Source: an uncultured Actinoplanes sp. (GTDB lineage Bacteria; Actinomycetota; Actinomycetes; Mycobacteriales; Micromonosporaceae). From it: a stretch of DNA of 7,622 nt. The stretch covers positions 1 to 7,622 of the forward strand of contig CAKUMG010000247.1 of the NCBI GenBank assembly GCA_934667465.1. The letters are read 5' to 3'. This document shows positions 1-5,909 of this stretch, one piece after another. How positions within the stretch are numbered: the first letter of the stretch is position 1; each line of letters starts with the position of its first letter. Made by a program: the position numbers and the translations under genes. A model generated the notes under the pieces. That model was not told the DNA's origin and made no database searches. It worked only from the letters and a program-made list of their open reading frames with translations.

Positions 1-795
1 CCGCTGCAGCCCATCCTGCTCGGCGTCGACGAGGAGGCCTCCCCGCACCGCGACGTGCTCGCCGCCGCCGACGACCTCGACGGCATGCCGGTCGTGCTCG
101 CCGACCTGCACTCCGCGCTCCCCGCCATCCTCGCGGGCATCCGCGCCGACCGGCCCGACGCGCGCGTCGCCTACGTGATGACCGACGGCGGCGCGCTGCC
201 CGCCTGGTTCTCGATGACCCTGAGCGGGCTCGCCGGGCACCTCGCCGGCACGGTCACCGCCGGCCAGGCGTTCGGCGGCGACCTCGAGGCCTCGACCGTG
301 CACACCGCCCTGCTCGCGGCCCGGCACGTGCTGCGCGCCGACGTGACAGTCGTCGCGCAGGGCCCCGGCAACCTCGGCACGGGCACGCCGTGGGGCTTCT
401 CCGGCGTCGCGCTGGGCGAGGCGGTCAACGCCACGGTCACGCTGGGCGGCCGGCCGGTCGGGTCGCTGCGGATCTCCGACGGCGACGCGCGGCCGCGGCA
501 CCGGGGCGTCTCGCACCACACGCTCACCGCGTACGGGAAGGTCGCTCTCGTCCCCGCCGACCTGCCCGTGCCGGCCGACCTGCCGGTCGACCTGGCCAAG
601 GAGGTCGGCGAGGCCCTGGCGCCGCTGGCGAGCCGGCACCGGATCGTCGAGGTGGCCACGCACGGCCTCGACGCGGCGCTGCTGGCCAGCCCGGTCAAGC
701 TCTCCACCATGGGCCGCGGCCTGGCCGAGGACCACGCCTACTTCCTCACCGCCGCCGCAGCCGGCCGTCATGCCGCCGGGTTGCTGGACGTCTAG
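1..795 (+). CDS. DUF3866-family protein, 5'-truncated
   Basis: The frame is open from base 1, so the gene starts left of the window; 264 C-terminal residues and the TAG stop are visible. The ATG-less 5' edge reads PLQPILLGVDEEAS, and there is no ribosome-binding site that would favour an internal start. The sequence matches my memory of the DUF3866 family, an actinobacterial protein of unknown function. Visible conserved-looking blocks are YVMTDGGALPAWFS (about residues 58-71), GQAFGGDLEASTVHTALLAA and AQGPGNLGTGTPWGFSG (mid-protein), and RISDGDARPRHRGVSHHTL. Conserved Asp, His and Gly-rich patches look like an enzyme or ligand-binding fold, but no reaction can be named. No signal peptide can be judged because the N-terminus is missing. 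It converges on the O-methyltransferase gene and shares its stop palindrome. Confidence is high that it is a real gene and moderate for the family name. Confidence 0.85.
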   Translation, partial: PLQPILLGVDEEASPHRDVLAAADDLDGMPVVLADLHSALPAILAGIRADRPDARVAYVMTDGGALPAWFSMTLSGLAGHLAGTVTAGQAFGGDLEASTVHTALLAARHVLRADVTVVAQGPGNLGTGTPWGFSGVALGEAVNATVTLGGRPVGSLRISDGDARPRHRGVSHHTLTAYGKVALVPADLPVPADLPVDLAKEVGEALAPLASRHRIVEVATHGLDAALLASPVKLSTMGRGLAEDHAYFLTAAAAGRHAAGLLDV

Positions 796-1442
796 GTCTT
801 CTGGACGAGGGTGACCCCGTCGCGGACCGCGAGCATCACGGCGGTGACGCGCGGATCGGCGGCGACGTCGTCGTTGAAACGCTGCATGACCGCCGTCGAC
901 GCGCTGGTCGGGTGGGGCACGACCACCTCACCGCCGCGCAGCACGTTGTCGATCACCAGCAGCCCGCCCGGGCGCAGCCGCGGGACCAGCTCGGCGTAGT
1001 AGTCCGGGTAGCCGCCCTTGTCCGCGTCGATGAACGCGAAGTCGATCACCGGGTCGGCGGGCAGCGCGCGCAGCGTGTCGATCGCCGGGGCGAGGTGCAG
1101 CTCGATGCGGTCCTCCAGCCCCGCCTTCGCCCAGTAGTCGCGCGCGACGGCGGTGAACGTCTCCGACACGTCGCAGCACAGCAGCCGCCCGCCCGGCGCC
1201 AGCCCTCGCGCGATGCAGATCGCCGAGAAACCCGTGAACGTGCCCACCTCGACCGCGCTGCGGGCACCGGTGAGCCGGGCCAGCATCGTCAGCAGCGCGC
1301 CCTCGTCGGCCGAGATCTGCATCCCCGCCTGCCCGGCGAACCGCTCCCGGGTCTCGGCCGCCAGCTCCACCAGCAGCGGATCCGCGGGCGCCGAATGGGC
1401 CAGCAGATAATCCTCCAGCGCCGGAGACAAGATGCCGGACAA
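792..1442 (-). CDS. SAM-dependent class I O-methyltransferase (family 3, caffeoyl-CoA/catechol type)
   Basis: 216 residues, a normal length for this soluble family, which transfers a methyl group from S-adenosylmethionine to a hydroxyl of a small molecule, usually with a divalent metal. Seen: SAM motif I VEVGTFTGFSA (residues 64-74), an acidic residue ending strand 2 (CCD91VSE), the IDADKGGYPDYY motif (138-149) with metal ligand Asp139, and VIDNVLRGGEV (163-173) with Asp165-Asn166, the other expected metal ligands. The substrate cannot be deduced. The start is TTG at 1442: an in-frame TGA lies three codons upstream, and a GGTGA sits about 6 nt before the TTG. It follows the small membrane protein after 14 bp, so it probably ends the pafA transcript. 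Nothing in it links it to pupylation; it may be a passenger of the operon. Its TAG stop lies inside the same CTAG that stops the opposing gene. Confidence 0.93.
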   Translation of the reverse strand: MSGILSPALEDYLLAHSAPADPLLVELAAETRERFAGQAGMQISADEGALLTMLARLTGARSAVEVGTFTGFSAICIARGLAPGGRLLCCDVSETFTAVARDYWAKAGLEDRIELHLAPAIDTLRALPADPVIDFAFIDADKGGYPDYYAELVPRLRPGGLLVIDNVLRGGEVVVPHPTSASTAVMQRFNDDVAADPRVTAVMLAVRDGVTLVQKT

Positions 1443-1456
1443 GCGCGGTCACCGCC

Positions 1457-1678
1457 CTAATCGAAGAAGATCAGATAAAGCCAGCCGAGCAGGAGCAACC
1501 CGAGCACCGTCGCATAGAGCCACGTCGGGATCTTGTGGTTGCCCTCCCGGTCCTTGCGGATCTGGTCGCGGATGCGGTTGCGGCGCCTGTCGATCCTGGC
1601 GTGCAGGACGTCGTCGAACGTCCGCTCCCGCGGCTCCTCGGACGGCTGCCGGTCGGGCTGGTGCGACGGTGTAGTCAT
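1457..1678 (-). CDS. Small tail-anchored membrane protein, unknown function
   Basis: 73 residues from ATG at 1678, 23 bp after the pafA stop and 14 bp before the methyltransferase, so probably in the same operon. The N-terminal part (about 1-49) is soluble and highly charged: a Pro/Ser/Gln stretch, then an Arg/Asp/Glu-rich predicted helix (about 17-46) that could be a short coiled coil. Residues about 50-72 (from IPTWLYATVLG on) form one hydrophobic transmembrane helix ending in FFD. The Arg/Lys-rich flank before the helix predicts a cytoplasmic N-terminus, that is, a C-tail anchor. The ribosome-binding site is weak (GGTCGGGCT before ATG). An earlier in-frame start is possible, but it would lie inside pafA and give Arg/Ala/Gly-rich antisense-like sequence, so I reject it. 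I do not recognise a named family. A membrane tether for a PafA partner is only a guess from position. Confidence 0.8.
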   Translation of the reverse strand: MTTPSHQPDRQPSEEPRERTFDDVLHARIDRRRNRIRDQIRKDREGNHKIPTWLYATVLGLLLLGWLYLIFFD

Positions 1679-1701
1679 AGCCCGACCAGCGTAACCGCCC
1701 G

Positions 1702-3060
1702 CTACATGCTCGCGATGAGCCGCTCCACCCGCTCGTCGTAGGCCCGGAACGGGTCCTTGCACAGCACCGTGCGCTGCGCCTGGTCGTTGAGCTTCAGATG
1801 CACCCAGTCGACGGTGAAGTCGCGCCGCTTCTCCTGGGCGTGCCGGATGAACTCGCCGCGCAGCCGCGCCCGGGTGGTCTGCGGCGGCGTCTCCTTCGAC
1901 TGGAAGATCTCCAGATCGTTGGCGACCCGGTCGACCTGCTTGCGCTTCTCCATCAGCGCATACAGCCCGCGGCCCCGGCGCACGTCGTGATAGGCCAGGT
2001 CGAGCTGCGCGATCCGCGGGTGCGACATGGGCATGTCGTTCTTGGCCTGGTAGCGCTCGATCAGCTTGTACTTCGACACCCAGTCGATCTCGCGGGACAC
2101 CGGGTCGAGGTTGCCGCTCTCGATCGCGTCGAGCACCCGGCCCCACAGCTCGACGACCCGCTTGGCGGTCTGGTCACCGCCGCGCCGCTCGACGAACTCC
2201 GTCGCCTTGGCCAGATATTCCCGCTGGATGTCGAGCGCGCTGACCTCCTTGTTGTTCGCCAGCCGGATCTTGCGGCGGCCGGTGATGTCGTGGCTGACCT
2301 CGCGGATCGCCCGGATCGGGTTCTCCAGGCTCAGGTCGCGCATCACCACGCCCGCCTCGATCATCCGCAGCACGATGTCGGCGCTGCCGACCTTGAGCAG
2401 CGTGGTGACCTCGTTCATGTTGGAGTCGCCCACGATGACGTGCAGGCGCCGGTAGCGCTCGGCGTCGGCGTGCGGCTCGTCCCGGGTGTTGATGATCGGC
2501 CGGCTGCGGGTGGTGGCGCTGGAGACGCCCTCCCAGATGTGCTCCGCCCGCTGCGACAGGCAGAACACCGCACCGCGCGGCGTCTGCAGCACCTTGCCGG
2601 CACCACAGATCAGCTGCCGGGTCACCAGGAACGGGATCAGGACGTCGGCGAGCCTGCCGAACTCGCCGTGCCGCGACACGAGGTAGTTCTCGTGGCAGCC
2701 GTAGGAGTTGCCGGCGGAGTCGGTGTTGTTCTTGAAGAGGTAGATCTCCCCGGCGATGCCCTCGTCGTGCAGGCGCTTCTCGGCATCGACGAGCAGGCCC
2801 TCGAGGATCCGCTCGCCGGCCCGGTCGTGCGCGACGAGGTCGGTCACCGAGTCGCACTCCGGGGTCGCATATTCCGGGTGCGAACCGACGTCGAGATAGA
2901 GACGGGCTCCGTTGCGGAGGAACACGTTGCTGCTGCGTCCCCAGGACACCACACGGCGGAACAGGTAGCGGGCGACCTCGTCCGGGGAGAGCCGCCGCTG
3001 ACCCCGGTAGGTGCATGTGACGCCGTACTCGGTCTCCAGACCGAAAATTCGCCGTTCCAT
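1702..3060 (-). CDS. pafA: Pup--protein ligase PafA
   Basis: PafA is the only ligase of pupylation: it phosphorylates the C-terminal glutamate of Pup with ATP and joins it by an isopeptide bond to substrate lysines in the cytoplasm. The 452-residue product has the same length as I recall for mycobacterial PafA. It shows the glutamine-synthetase-like fold signatures: GLETEYG (residues 7-13, metal-binding Glu9 and Glu11), [19 protein letters not shown] (50-68) with Asp57 at the position of the catalytic Asp64 of Corynebacterium Paf[20 protein letters not shown] for nucleotide/metal contacts, [20 protein letters not shown] and [11 protein letters not shown]. It lacks the roughly 40-residue insertion after the first strand that marks Dop, so the two paralogues are told apart. 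There is no Shine-Dalgarno sequence before ATG 3060, and a TAGTGT hexamer ends 6 nt upstream, which suggests a leaderless message. It is 209 bp downstream of prcA. No key residue is missing. Confidence 0.98.
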   Translation of the reverse strand: MERRIFGLETEYGVTCTYRGQRRLSPDEVARYLFRRVVSWGRSSNVFLRNGARLYLDVGSHPEYATPECDSVTDLVAHDRAGERILEGLLVDAEKRLHDEGIAGEIYLFKNNTDSAGNSYGCHENYLVSRHGEFGRLADVLIPFLVTRQLICGAGKVLQTPRGAVFCLSQRAEHIWEGVSSATTRSRPIINTRDEPHADAERYRRLHVIVGDSNMNEVTTLLKVGSADIVLRMIEAGVVMRDLSLENPIRAIREVSHDITGRRKIRLANNKEVSALDIQREYLAKATEFVERRGGDQTAKRVVELWGRVLDAIESGNLDPVSREIDWVSKYKLIERYQAKNDMPMSHPRIAQLDLAYHDVRRGRGLYALMEKRKQVDRVANDLEIFQSKETPPQTTRARLRGEFIRHAQEKRRDFTVDWVHLKLNDQAQRTVLCKDPFRAYDERVERLIASM

Positions 3061-3066
3061 GACGAA

Positions 3067-3096
3067 ACACTAGCCGCATAAGACGTGTCGAGACAC
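3067..3096 (-). promoter_or_regulatory. Candidate leaderless promoter of pafA with adjacent inverted repeat
   Basis: On the minus strand TAGTGT (3072-3067) fits the actinobacterial -10 pattern TANNNT and is followed by exactly six bases (TTCGTC) and then the pafA ATG, which places the expected transcription start on or next to the A of the start codon. No Shine-Dalgarno motif lies in front of the ATG, which agrees with a leaderless transcript. The -35 region is poor (TGTCTC at 17-bp spacing). A small inverted repeat, GTGTC-GA-GACAC (3085-3096), covers the -35 area and could be an operator or chance. Confidence 0.35.
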
Positions 3097-3187
3097 ATAC
3101 GCAGCGTAGGAAAATCCAGGATCAAGAGCCGGATGTCGTAGCGGGGTGGTGGGTGCGGACCGCTGCTCACGCCGAGGTACCCGATGA

Positions 3188-3225
3188 GGCTTCGCCGGCC
3201 GCTGACGCGTCCGAAGCGCGAAGCC
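3188..3225. repeat. Inverted repeat in the prcA-pafA spacer
   Basis: GGCTTCGC (3188-3195) is perfectly repeated in inverse orientation as GCGAAGCC (3218-3225) with 22 bases between. It lies in the 209-bp stretch between the prcA stop and the pafA start, which has no convincing gene. A smaller hairpin GACC-CCGAA-GGTC (3251-3263) sits 6 bp past the prcA stop; on the minus strand it has a TTCGG loop. Neither is followed by a clear T-run, so a terminator role for the prcBA transcript is only possible. Confidence 0.35.
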
Positions 3226-3269
3226 CCACCGGGCCACGTGCGTGATCCAAGACCCCGAAGGTCAAACCC

Positions 3270-4076
3270 TCAGGACTCGTCCTTGCCCTCCAGGTCCACC
3301 GAGGCGGCCGAGATGGTGGGCTTGTCGTCGGATGCCGGCGGCGGGGAAGCGTCCGTGCCGCCCTCGGCCGGCTTGTCCTTGCCGCCGCCGAGCAGCGACT
3401 CCAGGGCCGCGCCCGTGATCCGGCGGAACGCCCGGCCCTTGCGCGTGCGGTCGAGCACCGCCGCCTCGAGCTGCGCCGCGCCGAGCTCGCGCTGGGTGCC
3501 GTTGTCGCCACCCACGCTGCCCAGGCCCTTGACCGCGAGCGCCAGCGCCGTGGTCAGGTCCGCGGACGCGTCGTGGCTCTCCTTGAGCACCGCCGAGATC
3601 GCCTCGGCCGAGCCGCCCATCGCCATGAAACCGGGCTCGTCCATCACGGACCCGTCATAAGTGATGCGGTAAAGCTCGTCGCTCTCCGGCGCGGCACCGA
3701 CCTCGGCCACGCAGATCTCGACCTCGTAGGGCTTCTGCGTCTCCGAGAAGATCGCGCCCAGGGTCTGGGTGTAGGCGTTCGCGAGCGCGCGGCCGGTGAC
3801 GTCACGCCGGTCGTACGACAGGCCGTTCAGGTCGGCCATCCGCACGCCGGCCCGGCGCAGGCTCTCGAACTCGTTGTAGCGGCCGACTGCCGCGAAACCG
3901 ATCCGGTCGTACAGCTCGCTGATCTTGCGCAGCGTCGTGACGTTCTCGGCGACCAGCAGGATGCCGCCCTCATAGGTGAGGACGACGGCGGAGCGGCCGC
4001 GCGCGATGCCCTTGCGGGCGTACTCCGAGCGGTCGCGCTGGACCTGCTCGGGCGAGGCGTAGAACTGCATGGCCAC
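3270..4076 (-). CDS. prcA: 20S proteasome alpha subunit PrcA
   Basis: PrcA forms the two outer heptameric rings of the bacterial 20S core, gates the channel with its N-termini and docks the ATPase ARC/Mpa. The 268 residues align by eye with mycobacterial Prc[21 protein letters not shown] (residues 5-24, gate segment and helix H0), [88 protein letters not shown] and [15 protein letters not shown]. As expected for an alpha subunit there is no cleavable propeptide or N-terminal Thr. Beyond about residue 230 is a Gly/Lys/Pro/Ser/Asp-rich tail, making it some 20 residues longer than the mycobacterial protein as I recall it. The start is GTG 4076, with AGGAG 9 nt upstream; ATG 4070 (two codons in) is too far from that site. 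It lies 53 bp after prcB. Confidence 0.97.
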   Translation of the reverse strand: MAMQFYASPEQVQRDRSEYARKGIARGRSAVVLTYEGGILLVAENVTTLRKISELYDRIGFAAVGRYNEFESLRRAGVRMADLNGLSYDRRDVTGRALANAYTQTLGAIFSETQKPYEVEICVAEVGAAPESDELYRITYDGSVMDEPGFMAMGGSAEAISAVLKESHDASADLTTALALAVKGLGSVGGDNGTQRELGAAQLEAAVLDRTRKGRAFRRITGAALESLLGGGKDKPAEGGTDASPPPASDDKPTISAASVDLEGKDES

Positions 4077-4129
4077 GGGTGGGGACTCCTAATCTCGCAG
4101 AGGGCTCAGCTCGTATGGGCGGCCGGCGC

Positions 4130-4969
4130 CTAGCCGCCCGGGTTCTCCGCACGCCCGGCGACCACGGCCTCGGCCACAGCCGTGACATCGGCCTCGCTGA
4201 GCCGGTGCGTGCCCTCCGCCGTCGCCGTCATCACCACCGGGAAGATCTTGCGGATGACGTCCGGCCCGCCGGTCGCGGTGTCGTCGTCCGCGGCGTCGTA
4301 GAGCGCTTCGAGCGCCAGCCGCACCGCATCCGCCGTGCTCACGCCCGGCCGGTACTTCTTCTTCAGCGCCGACTTCGCGAACAGCGACCCCGAGCCGATC
4401 GCCTCGTAGCCGGTCTCCTCGTAGAGCCCGCCCGCCACATCGAAACTGAAGATCCGCCCCGGCCGCGCCGGGTCACTCGGCGCCAGGTCGTACCCCGCGA
4501 ACAACGGGATCACGGCCAGCCCCTGCATCGCCGCGCCGAGATTGCCGCGCACCATCGACGCCAGCCGGTTCGCCTTGCCGTCCAGCGACAGCATGGCGAG
4601 CTCGATCTTCTCGTAGTGCTCCAGCTCCACCTGGAACAGCCGCATCAGCTCGATGCCGATGCCCGCCGTGCCCGCGATGCCGATCAGCGAATACGCGTCG
4701 GCCGGGTGCACCTTCTCGATGTCCCGGCTCGCGATGAGATTGCCCATGGTCGCCCGCCGGTCGCCCGCCATCACCACGCCCTCGGCGGTCGCGATGGCCA
4801 CGATCGTCGTGCCGTGCGGCGCGATGTCCGCCGACATGCCCGGAGGCAGCGGCCGGCGCCCCGGCAGCAGCTCGGGCGCGGCCTGCGTCAGGAACTGCGT
4901 GAAGGAAGACGTCCCCGCGTTGGTGAACACATCTGGTAGACGCCCGGATGGATCAAAACCCGCTGCCAC
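4130..4969 (-). CDS. prcB: 20S proteasome beta subunit PrcB (N-terminal Thr protease)
   Basis: PrcB forms the two inner heptameric rings and carries the peptidase active sites. The 279-residue precursor begins at GTG 4969 ([19 protein letters not shown]), chosen because AAAGGA lies 5 nt upstream and because the frame further up is out-of-frame reading of the nuclease gene. The propeptide is 53 residues and should be cut in [20 protein letters not shown], exposing Thr54 as the nucleophile. Counting from that Thr, Asp17 (GDRRAT) and Lys33 (DIEKVH) of the catalytic set are present at Asp70 and Lys86. Later landmarks are [58 protein letters not shown] and [16 protein letters not shown]. The first 82 bp overlap the upstream nuclease gene in another frame, so translational coupling is likely. 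The protein ends in a short AENPGG tail. It should be made together with PrcA. Confidence 0.98.
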   Translation of the reverse strand: MAAGFDPSGRLPDVFTNAGTSSFTQFLTQAAPELLPGRRPLPPGMSADIAPHGTTIVAIATAEGVVMAGDRRATMGNLIASRDIEKVHPADAYSLIGIAGTAGIGIELMRLFQVELEHYEKIELAMLSLDGKANRLASMVRGNLGAAMQGLAVIPLFAGYDLAPSDPARPGRIFSFDVAGGLYEETGYEAIGSGSLFAKSALKKKYRPGVSTADAVRLALEALYDAADDDTATGGPDVIRKIFPVVMTATAEGTHRLSEADVTAVAEAVVAGRAENPGG

Positions 4970-5574
4970 ATGGTTCCTTTCAGGTACGTGATCGCTTGGG
5001 CCAGGAACACCGGGTTGTCCCGGAACTGTCCCAGACCGCCGTTGCAGTTGAAGCACAGTATCCCGCGCACGTGCCCATCGCGATGATCGTGATCGACATG
5101 TTGAGGGTCCGCCGCGCCACAGATCGCACAGACCCCACCCTGCGCCGCCAGCATCTCGTCGAAGTCGGCCTGCCCGATCCCGTAGCGGCGACGTAGGTGG
5201 TATTCCCGTTCGCTGCCGTAGAGCCGACTTGTGGCCTCTTTACCCCGGACGTTGTGACAGGGCTTGCAATAGCGGCCGTGACCACCCCGGCCGCTGCGGT
5301 TGCGGGGGAAGTCCGTCAGGGGTTTGACCGACTCGCAGTCCGGACAAAAACGGTGGCCGTCCGGGACGACACGTGGCGGCACGACCTTGCGGCCGTACTT
5401 CTCCTCCACGCGCTTGGCGTAGCTTGCCTTCGAGCGGATGTTGAAGCAGTCCTTGCAGTAGCTGCCCCGGCCATCCGGCCGCTTGCTACTCGAGCAGAAC
5501 TGCTCCAGCGGTTTCACCGCCTTGCAGTCGCGGCAACGCCGCAAGCCGGTACCTTCCCAAGCGTCCCGAGCCAT
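4888..5574 (-). CDS. Endonuclease VII-like HNH nuclease with two extra zinc-finger modules
   Basis: 228 residues from ATG 5574, 12 bp after pup. The C-terminal domain (about 131-200) matches the recombination endonuclease VII family of phage T4, which cuts Holliday junctions and other branched DNA: a Cys4 zinc site C149xxC152 and C174xxC177, between them HVDHDH (159-164), and an Asn directly after the last Cys (Asn178). Asp161, His162 and Asn178 correspond to T4 Asp40, His41 and Asn62, so it looks catalytically intact. Before it are two similar zinc modules: C14xxC17/C40xxC43 and C77xxC80/C103xxC106, each with a VKPL(E/T)xF and a YCKxC(F/H)N signature. The last 27 residues overlap prcB and look unconserved. 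G+C, hand-counted in three 60-base lines, is about 57-62%, below pafA, dop or prc lines (67-82%). Its role in a Pup operon is unknown; DNA repair, a resident homing-type nuclease or a passenger are options. I recall endonuclease VII-like genes at this place in other actinomycetes but cannot verify it. Confidence 0.88.
   Translation of the reverse strand: MARDAWEGTGLRRCRDCKAVKPLEQFCSSSKRPDGRGSYCKDCFNIRSKASYAKRVEEKYGRKVVPPRVVPDGHRFCPDCESVKPLTDFPRNRSGRGGHGRYCKPCHNVRGKEATSRLYGSEREYHLRRRYGIGQADFDEMLAAQGGVCAICGAADPQHVDHDHRDGHVRGILCFNCNGGLGQFRDNPVFLAQAITYLKGTMWQRVLIHPGVYQMCSPTRGRLPSRSS
4975..4980 (-). promoter_or_regulatory. Ribosome-binding site of prcB inside the nuclease gene
   Basis: AAAGGA (4980-4975) is followed by five bases and then the GTG of prcB. 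The same six bases encode Lys199-Gly200 of the endonuclease VII-like protein, in its YLKG motif. This decides the GTG 4969 start over the alternative start at 5056, whose extra 29 residues show no PrcB similarity. Confidence 0.7.
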
Positions 5575-5586
5575 GTCCGTTTTGCC

Positions 5587-5802
5587 CTATTCACCCCCCT
5601 TTTGGACGTAGCCTCTGACAAACTCTTCGGCGTTCTCTTCCAAAACGGAGTCGATTTCGTCGAGCAGGTCGTCGACGTCCTCGTCGATCTCGGCCTTGCG
5701 CTCGGCAACCTCGGGATTGGCCTCGGTGGTGACGTCCTCGATCTCCTGGTCGCTCCTGCCCTTGCCGGACTGCGACTGACCGCCGGTGTCTCTGGTTGCC
5801 AT
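5587..5802 (-). CDS. pup: Prokaryotic ubiquitin-like protein Pup
   Basis: 71 residues, slightly longer than the 64 of mycobacterial Pup. Pup is an intrinsically disordered tag joined to lysines of target proteins, which ARC/Mpa then unfolds into the proteasome. The C-terminal half carries the family hallmark: [18 protein letters not shown] (residues 44-61), the helix that binds the ATPase coiled coil, then [10 protein letters not shown]. The chain ends in Gly-Gly-Glu rather than Gly-Gly-Gln, so it is born ready for PafA and needs no deamidation by Dop. Lysines are at 14, 36 and 68. The N-terminal part is Gly/Ser/Gln-rich and disordered. ATG 5802 has a strong Shine-Dalgarno sequence (AAGGGGG, six bases before the ATG). 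It lies 107 bp after dop and 12 bp before the nuclease gene. Confidence 0.98.
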   Translation of the reverse strand: MATRDTGGQSQSGKGRSDQEIEDVTTEANPEVAERKAEIDEDVDDLLDEIDSVLEENAEEFVRGYVQKGGE

Positions 5803-5842
5803 GACCTGCCCCCTTCAAGACCCACAGTTTCGGGTTGGGAAA

Positions 5843-5848
5843 AACCTA
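5843..5848 (-). promoter_or_regulatory. Possible -10 element of a pup promoter
   Basis: TAGGTT (5848-5843, minus strand) fits TANNNT and would start transcription near 5836, leaving a leader of about 34 nt that contains the strong pup ribosome-binding site. The 107-bp gap after dop and the terminator-like hairpin upstream make a separate pup promoter plausible. No good -35 hexamer is visible. Confidence 0.25.
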
Positions 5849-5864
5849 CCTCGCCGGTACGACG

Positions 5865-5905
5865 AAAACCGCCGCCCGCCCGCGTGTTTCTTGCGGCCGG
5901 GCGGC
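5865..5905 (-). terminator. Terminator-like hairpin between dop and pup
   Basis: On the minus strand GCCGCCCG (5905-5898) pairs perfectly with CGGGCGGC (5878-5871), followed by GG and then TTTT (5868-5865). It begins 5 bp after the dop stop codon. The 19-base loop and short T-run make it a moderate terminator at best. A second hairpin, GCGGCC-GGGC-GGCCGC (5893-5908), uses some of the same bases, so only one can form at a time. Confidence 0.4.
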
Positions 5906-5909
5906 CGCC

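Noticed and set aside
390..1460. 356-codon plus-strand frame running from the DUF3866-like gene over the methyltransferase
   Set aside because: Arg/Ala/Gly-rich out-of-frame sequence crossing two convincing genes.
1798..3081. Long plus-strand open frame (427 codons) opposite pafA
   Set aside because: It is Asp/Val/Leu/Arg/His-rich mirror-image sequence of a clear pafA gene; high G+C keeps antisense frames open. No family similarity or ribosome-binding site.
2844..3170. 108-codon minus-strand frame covering the pafA start and the upstream spacer
   Set aside because: Out of frame with pafA and dependent on its sequence; no domain. The spacer itself shows only promoter-like and inverted-repeat features.
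4888..4980. Programmed frameshift fusing the nuclease to PrcB
   Set aside because: prcB has its own start codon and Shine-Dalgarno sequence, and no slippery heptamer with a following structure was recognised at the junction.
4970..5056. Upstream start for PrcB at 5056
   Set aside because: Adds 29 residues that are merely out-of-frame nuclease sequence; GTG 4969 has a good ribosome-binding site and the family N-terminus.
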